Shown here piece after piece: positions 9,693-18,123 of a DNA stretch of 64,000 bases. Both the position numbers and the translations under genes were made by a program. The notes under the pieces were generated by a model that worked only from the letters and a program-made list of their open reading frames with translations, was not told the DNA's origin and did not search any database. The stretch spans positions 225,980-289,979 of the forward strand of contig NZ_BJUB01000006.1 in the NCBI RefSeq assembly GCF_007989805.1, given 5' to 3'. The stretch is from Cellulomonas xylanilytica. Lineage in GTDB: Bacteria; Actinomycetota; Actinomycetes; Actinomycetales; Cellulomonadaceae. The stretch's first letter is position 1, and each line of letters opens with the position of its first letter.

Positions 9693-11069
9693 TCACTGGT
9701 CGAGCAGGGCCTGACCCTGGGCGTTGGCCGTCTCGAGCAGGGCGTCGATGTCGGCGTTCTCGTCCGTGAGGACCGCCTGCACGACCGGGAAGAGCAGAGC
9801 GTAGGTGTCCTGGGTGGACGCGCTGATCTCGCCGATGCTGGGCTGTGTGAACATCACGTCCGTGTAGCCCTTCATGTTCTCGAGCGGGACGTTGATGTAG
9901 TCCTTGACCCACTCGAGCGACGTCGCGTACTGCTCCTCGCTGAAGATCGGGAGCACCGGGGTGCCCACGGCCTGGTCGTTCTCGTTGCGGAGCTTGGCGT
10001 CGGCGACGGCCTGGTCCTGGTCGAGCATCTTGGACAGGTACCAGAAGTCGATCCACTTGACCGCCGCGTCCTTCTGCGCGTCGGTGGACTCCTGGGTCAC
10101 CGCCGCGAGGGTGCCACCCGTGAGGGCGCCGCCACCGTTCGAGGTCGGGATGGCGGTGAGGCCGTAGCCCCAGTCCTCGGTCATGCCGTTGTTCTCGACG
10201 AGCGCGTTGTAGACGTCCGAGCCGGACGTGTACATGGCCAGCTGGCCACCCGCGAACGCCTCGTTGATCTCACCCCAGCCCAGGTCGGTGCGGGGCAGGA
10301 TCGAGTTGTCCTCGAAGCGCAGGGCGTGCAGCCACTCCAGGTGCTCCTTGACGGCCGGGTCGTCGAGGGTGGCGGTGTACGCGTCGCCGTCCTGCTCCTG
10401 GATGACCCCACCGCGGGAGTTGGCCGCGGCGGCGAGCTGCCAGCCGCCCGCGTTGTCGAGCGCCATCGTCGCGTAGCCCGCGACACCCGTGGCGTCGTGG
10501 ATCGTCTTCGCGTACTCGCGGACCTCCTCCCACGTCGTCGGCGGCTGGTCGGGGTCGAGGCCCGCCTGCTCGAAGAGGTTGCGGTTGTAGTGCAGCGCGA
10601 CGCCGTAGATCGACTTGGCGGGGATCGCGTAGACCTTGCCGTCCGAGCCGGTGCCGGACTCCAGCAGGTTCTCGTTGAAGTCGTCCGCGAAGGACAGGGA
10701 GTCGAACTGCTCGGAGATGTCGGCCAGCTGGCCGTTCTCGATGAGCGTCTTGGCGTCCGTCAGGGGGATCTCGAACACGTTGGGCAGCGTGCCGCCGGCC
10801 AGCTGCGCGGAGAAGGTCGACGCGAGCCAGTTGTACTCCTCGGGCTCCACGTTGATGTCCGGGTTGGCCGCCTCGAACTCCGCGACGCGCTCGTTCAGCG
10901 CGTCGACGGCCTCGGTCTCGGCGCCGGGCTGCAGCCCGGCGACGGTGATGGTCACCGTGCCGTCGGCGGACTCGCCGCCCGACGGCTCGTCGTCCGTGCT
11001 GCAGGCGGCCAGCAGGCCGAGCGACAGCACACCGGCCATGGCGAGCGCGGTGGTGCGTGAGGACCTCAT
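9693..11069 (-). CDS. malE: Extracellular sugar-binding lipoprotein MalE
   Basis: The ATG at 11069 has AGGAG five bases upstream; the in-frame GTG at 11075 touches that site and is unlikely. The 458-residue product has a lipoprotein signal (LGLLAACS, with the lipid-anchored cysteine at about residue 23) and an acidic, Gly-poor mature domain typical of family-1 solute-binding proteins (AGLQPGAETEAVDALNERV, TDAKTLIENGQLADIS, GGALTGGTLAAVTQES). It captures maltooligosaccharides or a related alpha-glucan fragment outside the membrane for MalFG. It is the second gene of the aglA-malEFG operon. Confidence 0.9.
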   Translation of the reverse strand: MRSSRTTALAMAGVLSLGLLAACSTDDEPSGGESADGTVTITVAGLQPGAETEAVDALNERVAEFEAANPDINVEPEEYNWLASTFSAQLAGGTLPNVFEIPLTDAKTLIENGQLADISEQFDSLSFADDFNENLLESGTGSDGKVYAIPAKSIYGVALHYNRNLFEQAGLDPDQPPTTWEEVREYAKTIHDATGVAGYATMALDNAGGWQLAAAANSRGGVIQEQDGDAYTATLDDPAVKEHLEWLHALRFEDNSILPRTDLGWGEINEAFAGGQLAMYTSGSDVYNALVENNGMTEDWGYGLTAIPTSNGGGALTGGTLAAVTQESTDAQKDAAVKWIDFWYLSKMLDQDQAVADAKLRNENDQAVGTPVLPIFSEEQYATSLEWVKDYINVPLENMKGYTDVMFTQPSIGEISASTQDTYALLFPVVQAVLTDENADIDALLETANAQGQALLDQ

Positions 11070-11142
11070 CGTCACTCCTTCGTGAGGGAACGCGCCGGCG
11101 GGGTGCCAGGTCGCGATCGTGCGGGGGTCGGGCTGGTGCGGA

Positions 11143-12774
11143 TCAGGCGGGGGTGCGCAGCCACACGGCGGTGTCGCGCGGCAGCAGGCCTGCCTCGAGC
11201 GGGGCGCTCGAGATCAGGACGTCGGTGTGGGTGGGCAGGGCGGCGGGCTCGTCGCCCAGGTTGACGACGCACACGAGACCGCCACGGGCGATCGCGAGCA
11301 CGTCGTCGGAGCTGTCGATCCACGTCATCGGTCCGTCGCCCAGGGCGGGCTCGGCCCGGCGGATCGCCAGGAGGTCGCGGTACAGGTGCAGGGTGGAGGC
11401 CGGGTCGTCCTCCTGGGCGGCGACGGACAGCTCCGCCCAGCGGGCGGGCTGCGGGAGCCACGAGCCGCCCGAGCCGAACCCGTAGGGCGCGGCGCTCCCC
11501 GACCAGGGCAGCGGCACACGGCAGCCGTCACGGCCCGGGTCGACGCCCTCGGAGCGGAAGTGCATCGGGTCCTGCAGGAGCTCCAGCGGGAGGTCCTCGA
11601 CCTCGGGCAGGCCCAGCTCGTCGCCCTGGTAGATGTAGAGGGAGCCCGGCAGCGCCGCGGTCAGCAGCGCCGCGGCGCGCGCCCGTCGCAGCCCCAGCGT
11701 CAGGTCGGTCGGGGTGCCGAAGCGCTTGGCGGTGAACGCGAACGACGTGTCCTCGCGGCCGTAGCGCGTGACCGGACGCGTGACGTCGTGGTTGGACAGC
11801 ACCCAGGTGGCCGGGGCGCCGACGGGCCCGTGCGCGGCGAGCGTGAGGTCGATCGACTCGCGCAGCTGCTTGGCGTCCCACGGCCGCGCCATGAAGTCGA
11901 AGTTGAAGGCGGTGTGCATCTCGTCGGGCCGCAGGTACTGGGCGAACCGGGCCTTGTCCTGCAGCCAGACCTCGCCGACGAGCACGCGGGTGCCCTCGTA
12001 GGAGTCGGCGACGGCGCGCCAGCCGCGGTAGACGTCGTGCAGCTCGTCGCGGTCGACGTGCGGGTGCTCCCCCGGCCCGGCGTGCTCGGGGACCTCCGGC
12101 AGCGCGGCGTCCTTGACCAGCAGCGCCGCGGAGTCGATCCGGATCCCGGCGACGCCGCGGTCGAACCAGAACCGCAGCACGGACTCGAACTCCGCGACCA
12201 CGTCGGGGTGGGACCAGTTGAGGTCGGGCTGCTGCGGCGCGAACAGGTGCAGGTACCACTCCCCGGGCGTGCCGTCCGCGTCCGTGGTGCGCGTCCAGGT
12301 GCTGCCCTGGAAGTCGGACACCCAGCCGGTCGGGATCTGCTCGCCGTGCTCGCCCTTGCCGGGGTGGAACCAGAACCGCTCCCGCTCCGGCGAGCCGGGG
12401 CCTGCGGCGAGCGCGGCCTGGAACCACGCGTGCTGGTCCGACACGTGGTTGGGCACGACGTCGATGATCGTCCGGATCCCCACGTCGAGTGCCTCGGAGA
12501 TGAGCAGCTCGGCCTCCTCCAGCGTGCCGAACGCCGGGTCGATGGCGCGGTAGTCCGCGACGTCGTAGCCGCCGTCCGCGAGCGGGGAGACGTACCAGGG
12601 GGTCACCCAGATCGCGTCGACGCCGAGGTCACGCAGGTACGGCAGCCGCGAGCGCAGGCCTGCCAGGTCGCCGGTGCCGTCGCCGTTCCCGTCCGCGAAG
12701 CTGCGCGGGTAGACCTGGTAGATCACTGCGCCACGCCACCACTGGGGGTCGGTCTCCGGCTGCGGCTGCGCCAC
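11143..12774 (-). CDS. aglA: GH13 alpha-glucosidase (AglA-like)
   Basis: This 543-residue cytoplasmic enzyme starts at GTG 12774 and has no signal peptide. GH13 motifs appear in order: IYQVYPRSFAD near the N-terminus, IDVVPNHVSDQH (region I), GIRIDSA with the nucleophile aspartate (region II), LVGEVW with the acid/base glutamate (region III) and LSNHDVTR (region IV). Length and motifs match oligo-1,6- or alpha-1,4-glucosidases that trim imported maltodextrins to glucose. It is followed after 73 bp by malE. Streptomyces has the same partners (malR, malEFG, aglA) in a slightly different order. Confidence 0.9.
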   Translation of the reverse strand: MAQPQPETDPQWWRGAVIYQVYPRSFADGNGDGTGDLAGLRSRLPYLRDLGVDAIWVTPWYVSPLADGGYDVADYRAIDPAFGTLEEAELLISEALDVGIRTIIDVVPNHVSDQHAWFQAALAAGPGSPERERFWFHPGKGEHGEQIPTGWVSDFQGSTWTRTTDADGTPGEWYLHLFAPQQPDLNWSHPDVVAEFESVLRFWFDRGVAGIRIDSAALLVKDAALPEVPEHAGPGEHPHVDRDELHDVYRGWRAVADSYEGTRVLVGEVWLQDKARFAQYLRPDEMHTAFNFDFMARPWDAKQLRESIDLTLAAHGPVGAPATWVLSNHDVTRPVTRYGREDTSFAFTAKRFGTPTDLTLGLRRARAAALLTAALPGSLYIYQGDELGLPEVEDLPLELLQDPMHFRSEGVDPGRDGCRVPLPWSGSAAPYGFGSGGSWLPQPARWAELSVAAQEDDPASTLHLYRDLLAIRRAEPALGDGPMTWIDSSDDVLAIARGGLVCVVNLGDEPAALPTHTDVLISSAPLEAGLLPRDTAVWLRTPA

Positions 12775-12858
12775 TCGCGTCTCGTCTCTCGTGGGCCGCC
12801 GTCGCCGGGGCCGGGATGTCCTGTCACGGGGCGACGGGGCCTGCGGAACGCCCTCGTC

Positions 12859-12899
12859 GCGAGCACGACGCTAAAGGAAGTGACTGGATCAACGCAAGA
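12859..12899 (-). promoter_or_regulatory. Possible promoter of the aglA-malEFG operon
   Basis: In the 238-bp gap between malR and aglA, the minus strand reads TTGCGT, 17 bases, then TTAGCG, acceptable for a housekeeping actinobacterial promoter. The -35 region sits inside CTTGCGTTG, which shares CTTGC with the half-site in front of malR, so MalR could bind here weakly. Nothing else of note is seen in the gap. Confidence 0.3.
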
Positions 12900-13012
12900 A
12901 CCCGACAGAGTAGTTATCGAAGTGTGACCGTCGCCGGCGACAGAAGCGGCAGAACCACACAGGCCCCGCGAGCGCCGGGTCGGCGGTCACGGGGCCCGGG
13001 AACGGGCGGAGG

Positions 13013-14041
13013 TCAGCCGGCGACGGACGCCGGCTGCGTCGGGGCGGGCCCGGTGGAGCCGCGCACGACGAGCTCCGGCTCGAAGAGGAGCTCGTCCTGG
13101 GGCACGACGCCACCGTGGATCTGGCTGACCAGCAGGTCGATCGCCGCACGGCCCATCGGCTCGATCGGCTGGCGGACCGTGGTCAGGGGCGGCTCGGTGC
13201 AGCTCATGAAGGCGGAGTCGTCGTAGCCGACGACGGAGATGTCGTCCGGCACGCGCAGGCCCGCCCGGCGCGCCGCCCTGATCACCCCGAGGGCCAGCGG
13301 GTCGCTGGCGCACACGACGCCCGTCACGCCTTCCTTCAGGAGCCGGTTCCCCGCCGCCTGACCGCTCTCCAGGGAGTAGGCGCTGCGGACCACCTGACGC
13401 TCCCCCAGCTCCAGGCCCAGGCGCTGCATGATCGCCTGGGCGGCGCGCAGCTTGCGCTCGGACGGCACGTGGTCCACGGGGCCCAGCACCAGCCCGATCG
13501 TCGTGTGCCCGAGCGACGCGAGGTGCCCGATCGCCTGCTCGATGGCCACCTCGTCGTCGCAGGACACCCGCGGGAACGGCAGCTCCTCGATCGAGGCGTT
13601 GATCAGCACGACCGGCAGGCTGCGCCCGGCGAGCCGCTCGTAGTGCCCGTGCGTGGCGTCCCGCTGCGCGTAGTGGCCGCCGGCGAAGACGATGCCGGAC
13701 ACCTGCTGCCCGAGCAGCAGCTCGACGTAGTCCGCCTCCGAGACGCCCCCGGCGGTCTGGGTGCACAGGACGGGGGTGAACCCCTGCTGCGCCAGGGCGC
13801 CGCCGACCACCTCGGCGAACGCGGGGAAGATCGGGTTCTGCAGCTCGGGCAGCACCAGACCGACGAGCCGGGCGCGCTCGCCGCGCAACTTGGTCGGCCG
13901 TTCGTAGCCGAGGACGTCGAGCGCCGTCAGCACCGCCTCCCGCGTCGACTCGGCCACACCGGGCTTGCCGTTGAGCACGCGGCTCACCGTCGCCTCCGAG
14001 ACGCCGACCTTGCGTGCTACCTCTGCGAGTCGCCTGGACAT
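13013..14041 (-). CDS. malR: LacI-family repressor, MalR-like
   Basis: The 342-residue regulator starts at ATG 14041 with the classic LacI headpiece RRLAEVARKVGVSEATVSRVLNG split over helix-turn-helix and hinge, then a periplasmic-binding-protein-like ligand domain (LVGLVLPELQNPIFPAF, VSVVGYDD-type strand, TTVRQPIEPMGR). A start at 14095 would add 18 residues before the headpiece and run through the operator, so it is rejected. Because the next genes in the same direction are aglA-malEFG, it most probably represses maltodextrin use. CTTGCAG inverted repeats just upstream suggest autoregulation. Confidence 0.9.
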   Translation of the reverse strand: MSRRLAEVARKVGVSEATVSRVLNGKPGVAESTREAVLTALDVLGYERPTKLRGERARLVGLVLPELQNPIFPAFAEVVGGALAQQGFTPVLCTQTAGGVSEADYVELLLGQQVSGIVFAGGHYAQRDATHGHYERLAGRSLPVVLINASIEELPFPRVSCDDEVAIEQAIGHLASLGHTTIGLVLGPVDHVPSERKLRAAQAIMQRLGLELGERQVVRSAYSLESGQAAGNRLLKEGVTGVVCASDPLALGVIRAARRAGLRVPDDISVVGYDDSAFMSCTEPPLTTVRQPIEPMGRAAIDLLVSQIHGGVVPQDELLFEPELVVRGSTGPAPTQPASVAG

Positions 14042-14064
14042 GGGTGTGAGCGTACTGCCCCACC

Positions 14065-14092
14065 CTGCAAGTGGCTTGCAGAACGCTGCAAG
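14065..14092. promoter_or_regulatory. Putative MalR operator, three alternating 7-mers
   Basis: The segment reads CTGCAAG, 3 bases, CTTGCAG, 4 bases, CTGCAAG. The middle arm can pair with either flank, so there are two overlapping perfect 7-bp inverted repeats. It begins 24 bp before the malR ATG and 117 bp before the divergent kinase gene. LacI proteins bind such palindromes as dimers, and the half-site resembles the CTTGCAG motif I recall for Streptomyces MalR; that recollection should be checked. Confidence 0.6.
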
Positions 14093-14208
14093 CACTTCCA
14101 GGACGTGTCGTCACCCGTTCGCCGTACGCCGAGACGGCCCGAGGTGCGGCAGCGCCCGCAGGCTTCTACCGTCGTACCGCCCCACCGCCCCGCGCAGACA
14201 GGACTCCC

Positions 14209-15069
14209 GTGCCCCCGACCGAGTCCCGCACCCCGGAGCGCTCGGCACTGGGCCGCCGGTACGTGCTCGAGCAGCAGCTCGGGCGCGGCGGTTCGGGCGA
14301 GGTCTTCCGGGCCACCGATGTCCGGCTGCACCGCTCCGTCGCGCTCAAGCTCTTCTCGATCGGCGCGGCGACGCCCGAGGACATCCGGCGCTACGCGCAG
14401 GAGGCGCGGGTCCTGTCCTCGCTCACGCACCCGAGCCTGGTCGCGCTGCTGGACGTCGGCGCCGACGTCCTGCCCGACGGCGGTCCCGTCGCGTTCCTCG
14501 TCATGGAGCTGGTGGACGGGCGGACGCTGCGCGACACGATCGCCGGCGGACCGCTGCCCCCGTCGGTCACGGCCGACGTCGGGCGGCAGCTCGCGCTCGC
14601 CCTCGGGCACGCCCACGGCGCCGGCGTCGTGCACCGGGACGTCAAGCCGTCCAACGTCCTGGTGGCCACCGACCGGCTCGACGGCGGACGCCGGGACGCC
14701 CCGCTGCTGCCCGTGGTCCTCGCCGACTTCGGCATCGCGGTGACGACGGCGAGCGCCCCGGAGGCGCCCCGCGGGACGTCCGGCACGGCCGGGTACCAGA
14801 GCCCGGAGCAGGCGCTCGGGCACCCTGCGGGCCCGGCCAGCGACATCTACTCGCTCGGCCTGGTGCTCCTCGAGTGCCTGACGGGCGCGCGGGCGTACCC
14901 GGGCGACCCGCTGACCAGCTCGCTCGCGCGGCTGCTCGACCCCGTCGACGTCCCCGAGCGGTTCGGCCGGGACTGGCGCAGGCTGCTGCTCGCAATGACC
15001 GCGGACGACCCGGCCGCACGCCCGGCCCCGGCGGTCGTGGCCGCGGAGCTGCGCGCGCTACGCGTCTGA
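14209..15069 (+). CDS. Soluble serine/threonine protein kinase
   Basis: I choose GTG 14209, five bases after AGGA, giving 286 residues; a longer frame from 14071 would read through the malR operator. Kinase motifs are complete: Gly loop GRGGSGEVF, VALKLF lysine, GVVHRDVKPSNVLV catalytic loop, ADFGIAV, and the activation segment GTSGTAGYQSPEQ. There is no transmembrane helix, PASTA or other C-terminal sensor domain, so it is a cytosolic minimal kinase. Its substrate is unknown. The last 12 bases overlap the convergent MarR gene. Confidence 0.88.
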   Translation: MPPTESRTPERSALGRRYVLEQQLGRGGSGEVFRATDVRLHRSVALKLFSIGAATPEDIRRYAQEARVLSSLTHPSLVALLDVGADVLPDGGPVAFLVMELVDGRTLRDTIAGGPLPPSVTADVGRQLALALGHAHGAGVVHRDVKPSNVLVATDRLDGGRRDAPLLPVVLADFGIAVTTASAPEAPRGTSGTAGYQSPEQALGHPAGPASDIYSLGLVLLECLTGARAYPGDPLTSSLARLLDPVDVPERFGRDWRRLLLAMTADDPAARPAPAVVAAELRALRV

Positions 15070-15540
15070 CTCGTCGGGGATCCCCGCCTGGGCGGCACGC
15101 AGCTTGTCCGTGAGCGCCTGCAGCGTCGCCAGCTCCTGCGCGTCCAGCGCACCGCCGACGAGTCGCCGGATCGTGCGGACGTGCCGACGGCCGATCTCCC
15201 GCTGCACCCGCCAGCCGTCCTGCGTCAGGGCGACCGCCACGCCGCGTGCGTCGCCCTCGACCGGCCCGCGGCGCACGAGGCCGTCCTGCTCGAGCCGCTC
15301 GACCATGCGGGACAGGCTCGGCTGGGTCAGCAGGCTGTTCTCCCCCAGGTCGCGCAGCCGCGCGGTCCCGTCCGGGCAGCCGGACAGGGTGAACAGGACG
15401 TCGTACTCGCGGATGCTCAGGTCGCCCCAGACGTCGTCACGCTGGAAGCGCCGCATGAGCGCCACCTGGGCCCGGAAGAGCGACTCCCACGCCTCGGCGG
15501 CCTCCCGCGTCCCGGGCAGCTCCCGCGCACCCTCCGTCAT
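15058..15540 (-). CDS. MarR-family transcriptional regulator
   Basis: Starting at ATG 15540 gives 160 residues; an upstream GTG-type start at 15573 would add 11 basic residues of little value. The winged-helix core is clear ([25 protein letters not shown], then [22 protein letters not shown], the recognition helix, and the wing [16 protein letters not shown]). MarR dimers usually sense phenolic or oxidant ligands and repress neighbours. Here the neighbour is either the kinase, convergent and unlikely to be its target, or something unlinked. The upstream gap to the xylanase is 201 bp and is shared by both promoters. Confidence 0.88.
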   Translation of the reverse strand: MTEGARELPGTREAAEAWESLFRAQVALMRRFQRDDVWGDLSIREYDVLFTLSGCPDGTARLRDLGENSLLTQPSLSRMVERLEQDGLVRRGPVEGDARGVAVALTQDGWRVQREIGRRHVRTIRRLVGGALDAQELATLQALTDKLRAAQAGIPDESDA

Positions 15541-15635
15541 CGACCCACTCGCCTTCCTCGACCGCCGGTCCATGCGTACGCATCGACTCTCGGATCAACC
15601 GCGGGCCCACCCGCCGTGTTCCGGGGCGGCACTAT

Positions 15636-15669
15636 CGAAAGTGTCGTGCACCCGGACCTGAAATGTTTC
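15636..15669. promoter_or_regulatory. Two GAAA-n-TTTC-type boxes upstream of the xylanase
   Basis: CGAAAGTGTCG (15636-15646) and GAAATGTTTC (15660-15669) lie 14 bp apart between the MarR and xylanase genes. The second is a perfect palindrome; the first is one base off. Related CGAAA-N-TTTCG elements control xylanase genes in Streptomyces, where they bind a repressor. By analogy these may be the xylose or xylan control site; the cognate regulator is not in this window. Confidence 0.45.
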
Positions 15670-15741
15670 GGTACCTCGCGGCCGACGACCTCCGGCGACC
15701 ACTGTGCGATCCGGCACCTGGCTCAACGAGGAGGAACCCCC

Positions 15742-17211
15742 ATGTCCGGCACACGCCCCCCAGCACCATCACGCCACCGCTCAGCCCTGCGCACGACCGC
15801 GGTCGCGCTCGCCGCGACGATCGTCGTCGGTGCGGCTGCGGTCACGATCCCCGCCGCCCAGGCGGCCACCAGCCTGAAGGACCTCGCCACCGCGGCCGGC
15901 AAGGACATCGGCTTCGCGCTGGACCCGGGCCGGCTCTCCGAGTCCGCCTACAAGTCCATCGCCGACAGCGAGTTCAACCTCGTCGTCGCCGAGAACGCGA
16001 TGAAGTGGGACGCCACCGAGCCGTCGCAGAACTCGTTCAGCTACGGCCAGGGCGACCAGGTGGCCAGCTACGCGGCCAGCACCGGCAAGGAGCTGTACGG
16101 CCACACCCTCGTCTGGCACTCGCAGATGCCCTCGTGGACGAACAACCTGTCCGGGACGGCCCTCGACGCGGCGATGAAGAACCACGTGACCAACGTGGCG
16201 ACGCACTTCAAGGGCAAGGTCGCGTCGTGGGACGTGGTCAACGAGGCGTTCGGGGAGAACGGCGAGCGCCGCACCGACTCGCCGCTGCAGCAGAAGCTCG
16301 GTGACGGGTACATCGAGACGGCGTTCCGTACCGCGCGCGCCGCGGACCCCACGGCCAAGCTCTGCATCAACGACTACAACACCGACGCGATCAACTCCAA
16401 GAGCACCGCGATCTACAACCTGGTCCGCGACTTCAAGGCCCGCGGCGTGCCGATCGACTGCGTCGGGTTCCAGTCGCACCTGATCATCGGGCAGGTGCCG
16501 TCCACCATGCAGCAGAACCTGCAGCGCTTCGCCGACCTGGGCGTGGACGTGCGGATCACCGAGCTCGACATCCGCATGCAGATGCCGGCGGACGCGAGCA
16601 AGCTGGCGACGCAGGCCGCGGACTACAAGAAGGTCTTCCAGATCTGCAACGCGGTCACCCGCTGCCAGGGCGTGACCATCTGGGGCATCACCGACAAGTA
16701 CTCGTGGGTGCCCGGGGTGTTCTCCGGTCAGGGCGCGGCGCTGGTGTGGGACGACAGCTACGCCAAGAAGCCCGCCTACGACGCGATCGCCTCGGCCTTC
16801 GGCGGGATCACGCCGACGACCCCGCCCGTGACGACCCCGCCGGTCACCACCCCGCCGGTCACCACGCCCCCGGTCACCACGCCCCCGCCGTCGGCCGGCT
16901 GCCAGGTCTCCTACGCCGTGAACCAGTGGAACACCGGCTTCACCGCGAACGTGACGGTGAAGAACACGTCGTCGAGCGCGCTCAACGGCTGGACGCTCAC
17001 GTTCAGCTTCCCGTCGGGCCAGTCGGTCACGCAGGCGTGGAGCTCGGTCACCACGCAGTCCGGCTCGGCGGTCACGGTGAAGAACGCCGCCTGGAACGGC
17101 TCCATCCCCGCGAACGGCAGCACGCAGTTCGGGTTCAACGGCTCGCACGGCGGCACCAACACCGCGCCGAGCTCGTTCAGCTTAAACGGGACGCCCTGCT
17201 CGGTGGGCTGA
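15742..17211 (+). CDS. Secreted GH10 endo-1,4-beta-xylanase with CBM2
   Basis: ATG 15742 follows GAGGAA and begins a 489-residue exported enzyme: signal peptide about 1-42 (cleavage near AQA-A), GH10 barrel about 43-355, Pro/Thr linker 357-385 built of TTPPV repeats, and a family 2 cellulose-binding module 387-487 bounded by two cysteines. The acid/base glutamate is E168 in WDVVNEAF and the nucleophile E274 in ITELDI. It cuts xylan backbones while tethered to cellulose, the architecture of the Cellulomonas fimi exoglycanase/xylanase Cex. Residue 481 is encoded by a TTA codon, very rare in this DNA. Confidence 0.96.
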   Translation: MSGTRPPAPSRHRSALRTTAVALAATIVVGAAAVTIPAAQAATSLKDLATAAGKDIGFALDPGRLSESAYKSIADSEFNLVVAENAMKWDATEPSQNSFSYGQGDQVASYAASTGKELYGHTLVWHSQMPSWTNNLSGTALDAAMKNHVTNVATHFKGKVASWDVVNEAFGENGERRTDSPLQQKLGDGYIETAFRTARAADPTAKLCINDYNTDAINSKSTAIYNLVRDFKARGVPIDCVGFQSHLIIGQVPSTMQQNLQRFADLGVDVRITELDIRMQMPADASKLATQAADYKKVFQICNAVTRCQGVTIWGITDKYSWVPGVFSGQGAALVWDDSYAKKPAYDAIASAFGGITPTTPPVTTPPVTTPPVTTPPVTTPPPSAGCQVSYAVNQWNTGFTANVTVKNTSSSALNGWTLTFSFPSGQSVTQAWSSVTTQSGSAVTVKNAAWNGSIPANGSTQFGFNGSHGGTNTAPSSFSLNGTPCSVG

Positions 17212-17231
17212 CGCCCTCCTGACGCACGCAC

Positions 17232-17262
17232 CGGCCCGGGACCCGCACAGGGTCCCGGGCCG
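17232..17262 (+). terminator. Strong terminator hairpin after the xylanase
   Basis: A perfect 13-bp stem (CGGCCCGGGACCC with its complement) encloses a 5-base loop, starting 20 bases after the xylanase stop. There is no T-run, as is normal for very GC-rich actinobacterial terminators. Confidence 0.8.
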
Positions 17263-17286
17263 CTGTCCTGCGGATACGCTGGCGCG

Positions 17287-17862
17287 ATGACGACCGAGGC
17301 GGCACCGCGCACCACGTACCTCCTGGTCGACGGCGAGAACATCGACGCGACCCTCGGCTCGTCCATCCTCGGCGGGCGGCCCACCCCCGAGCAGCGCCCC
17401 CGCTGGGAGCGCGTGCTGACCTTCGCGCAGCAGGCCTTCGACCAGCCGGTCAAGGCACTGTTCTTCCTCAACGCCTCCAACGGCTCGCTGCCCATGTCGT
17501 TCGTGCAGGCGCTCCTGGCCATCGGCTTCCAGCCGATCCCCCTGTCGGGCGAGTCGTACGAGAAGGTCGTCGACATCGGCATCAAGCGCACGCTCGACGC
17601 CATCGCGGGCCGCGGGGGCGACGTGCTGCTGGCCAGCCACGACGGCGACTTCGCGCCCGAGCTGGAGACGCTCGTCGACGACGAGGACCGGCGCGTCGGC
17701 CTCCTGGCGTTCCGGGAGTTCACCAGCACCCAGCTGTCGGCACTCGTCGCGAAGGGCCTGGAGACCTTCGACCTCGAGGGCGACGTCGCGGCATTCAACG
17801 TCCAGCTGCCCCGCCTGCGGATCATCCCGCTCGACGAGTTCGACCCGCTGCGCTACCTCTGA
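17287..17862 (+). CDS. NYN domain protein (PIN-like ribonuclease fold)
   Basis: The 191-residue protein has the NYN/DUF88 acidic pattern: YLLVDGENID at the N-terminus, KVVDIGIKRTLDAIA in the middle and VLLASHDGDFAPELETLVDD, whose aspartates would bind metal. These domains are related to PIN nucleases and to FLAP endonucleases and are thought to process RNA. All expected carboxylates appear present, so it is probably active. It has no partner domain and no clear operon mate, being isolated by the terminator before it and a 261-bp gap after it. Confidence 0.85.
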   Translation: MTTEAAPRTTYLLVDGENIDATLGSSILGGRPTPEQRPRWERVLTFAQQAFDQPVKALFFLNASNGSLPMSFVQALLAIGFQPIPLSGESYEKVVDIGIKRTLDAIAGRGGDVLLASHDGDFAPELETLVDDEDRRVGLLAFREFTSTQLSALVAKGLETFDLEGDVAAFNVQLPRLRIIPLDEFDPLRYL

Positions 17863-17913
17863 CGGCCCGGCGCCGACGACCGGCACAGTCCAGGTCACGG
17901 CGCGATAACGATG

Positions 17914-17946
17914 TACCTGCTACCGGCACCCTTTTACCTAGTACCG
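17914..17946. repeat. Direct repeats TACCTnnTACCG, 21 bp apart
   Basis: TACCTGCTACCG (17914-17925) and TACCTAGTACCG (17935-17946) match at 10 of 12 bases with a 21-bp offset, two turns of B-DNA, so proteins bound to both would sit on the same face. They lie about 50 bp after the NYN gene in an unusually AT-richer patch containing CTTTTACCTAG. An operator for the downstream operon is the likeliest reading. Confidence 0.45.
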
Positions 17947-17994
17947 CGTGGCTCAGGTGCTTCGTGCGCTGGTAGACAGTGCGCTGGTCCCGTC

Positions 17995-18051
17995 CGAGAC
18001 GGCTGCTGACCTGCATCGTCAACGGCGACGGTGCAGGTCAGCAGTGTCTCG
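17995..18051 (+). promoter_or_regulatory. Large hairpin in the leader of the membrane/surface-protein operon
   Basis: CGAGAC (17995), then CTGCTGACCTGCA (18003-18015), CGTC, a 6-base loop, GACG, then TGCAGGTCAGCAG (18032-18044) and GTCTCG pair in order with only tiny internal bulges. The resulting stem is about 23 bp. It ends 72 bp before the ATG at 18124. It could be a terminator for the NYN gene or a folded mRNA leader; no T-tract is seen. Confidence 0.6.
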
Positions 18052-18123
18052 GGTGTGCCCTCTCACCAGCCGCACTGCCCGGACGGCCAGCCCGTCCGGA
18101 CCAGTCACCACGACGAGGTGGTC

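Noticed and set aside
13987..14095. Longer malR start at 14095
   Set aside because: It would place the operator-like repeat inside the gene and adds 18 residues before the LacI headpiece.
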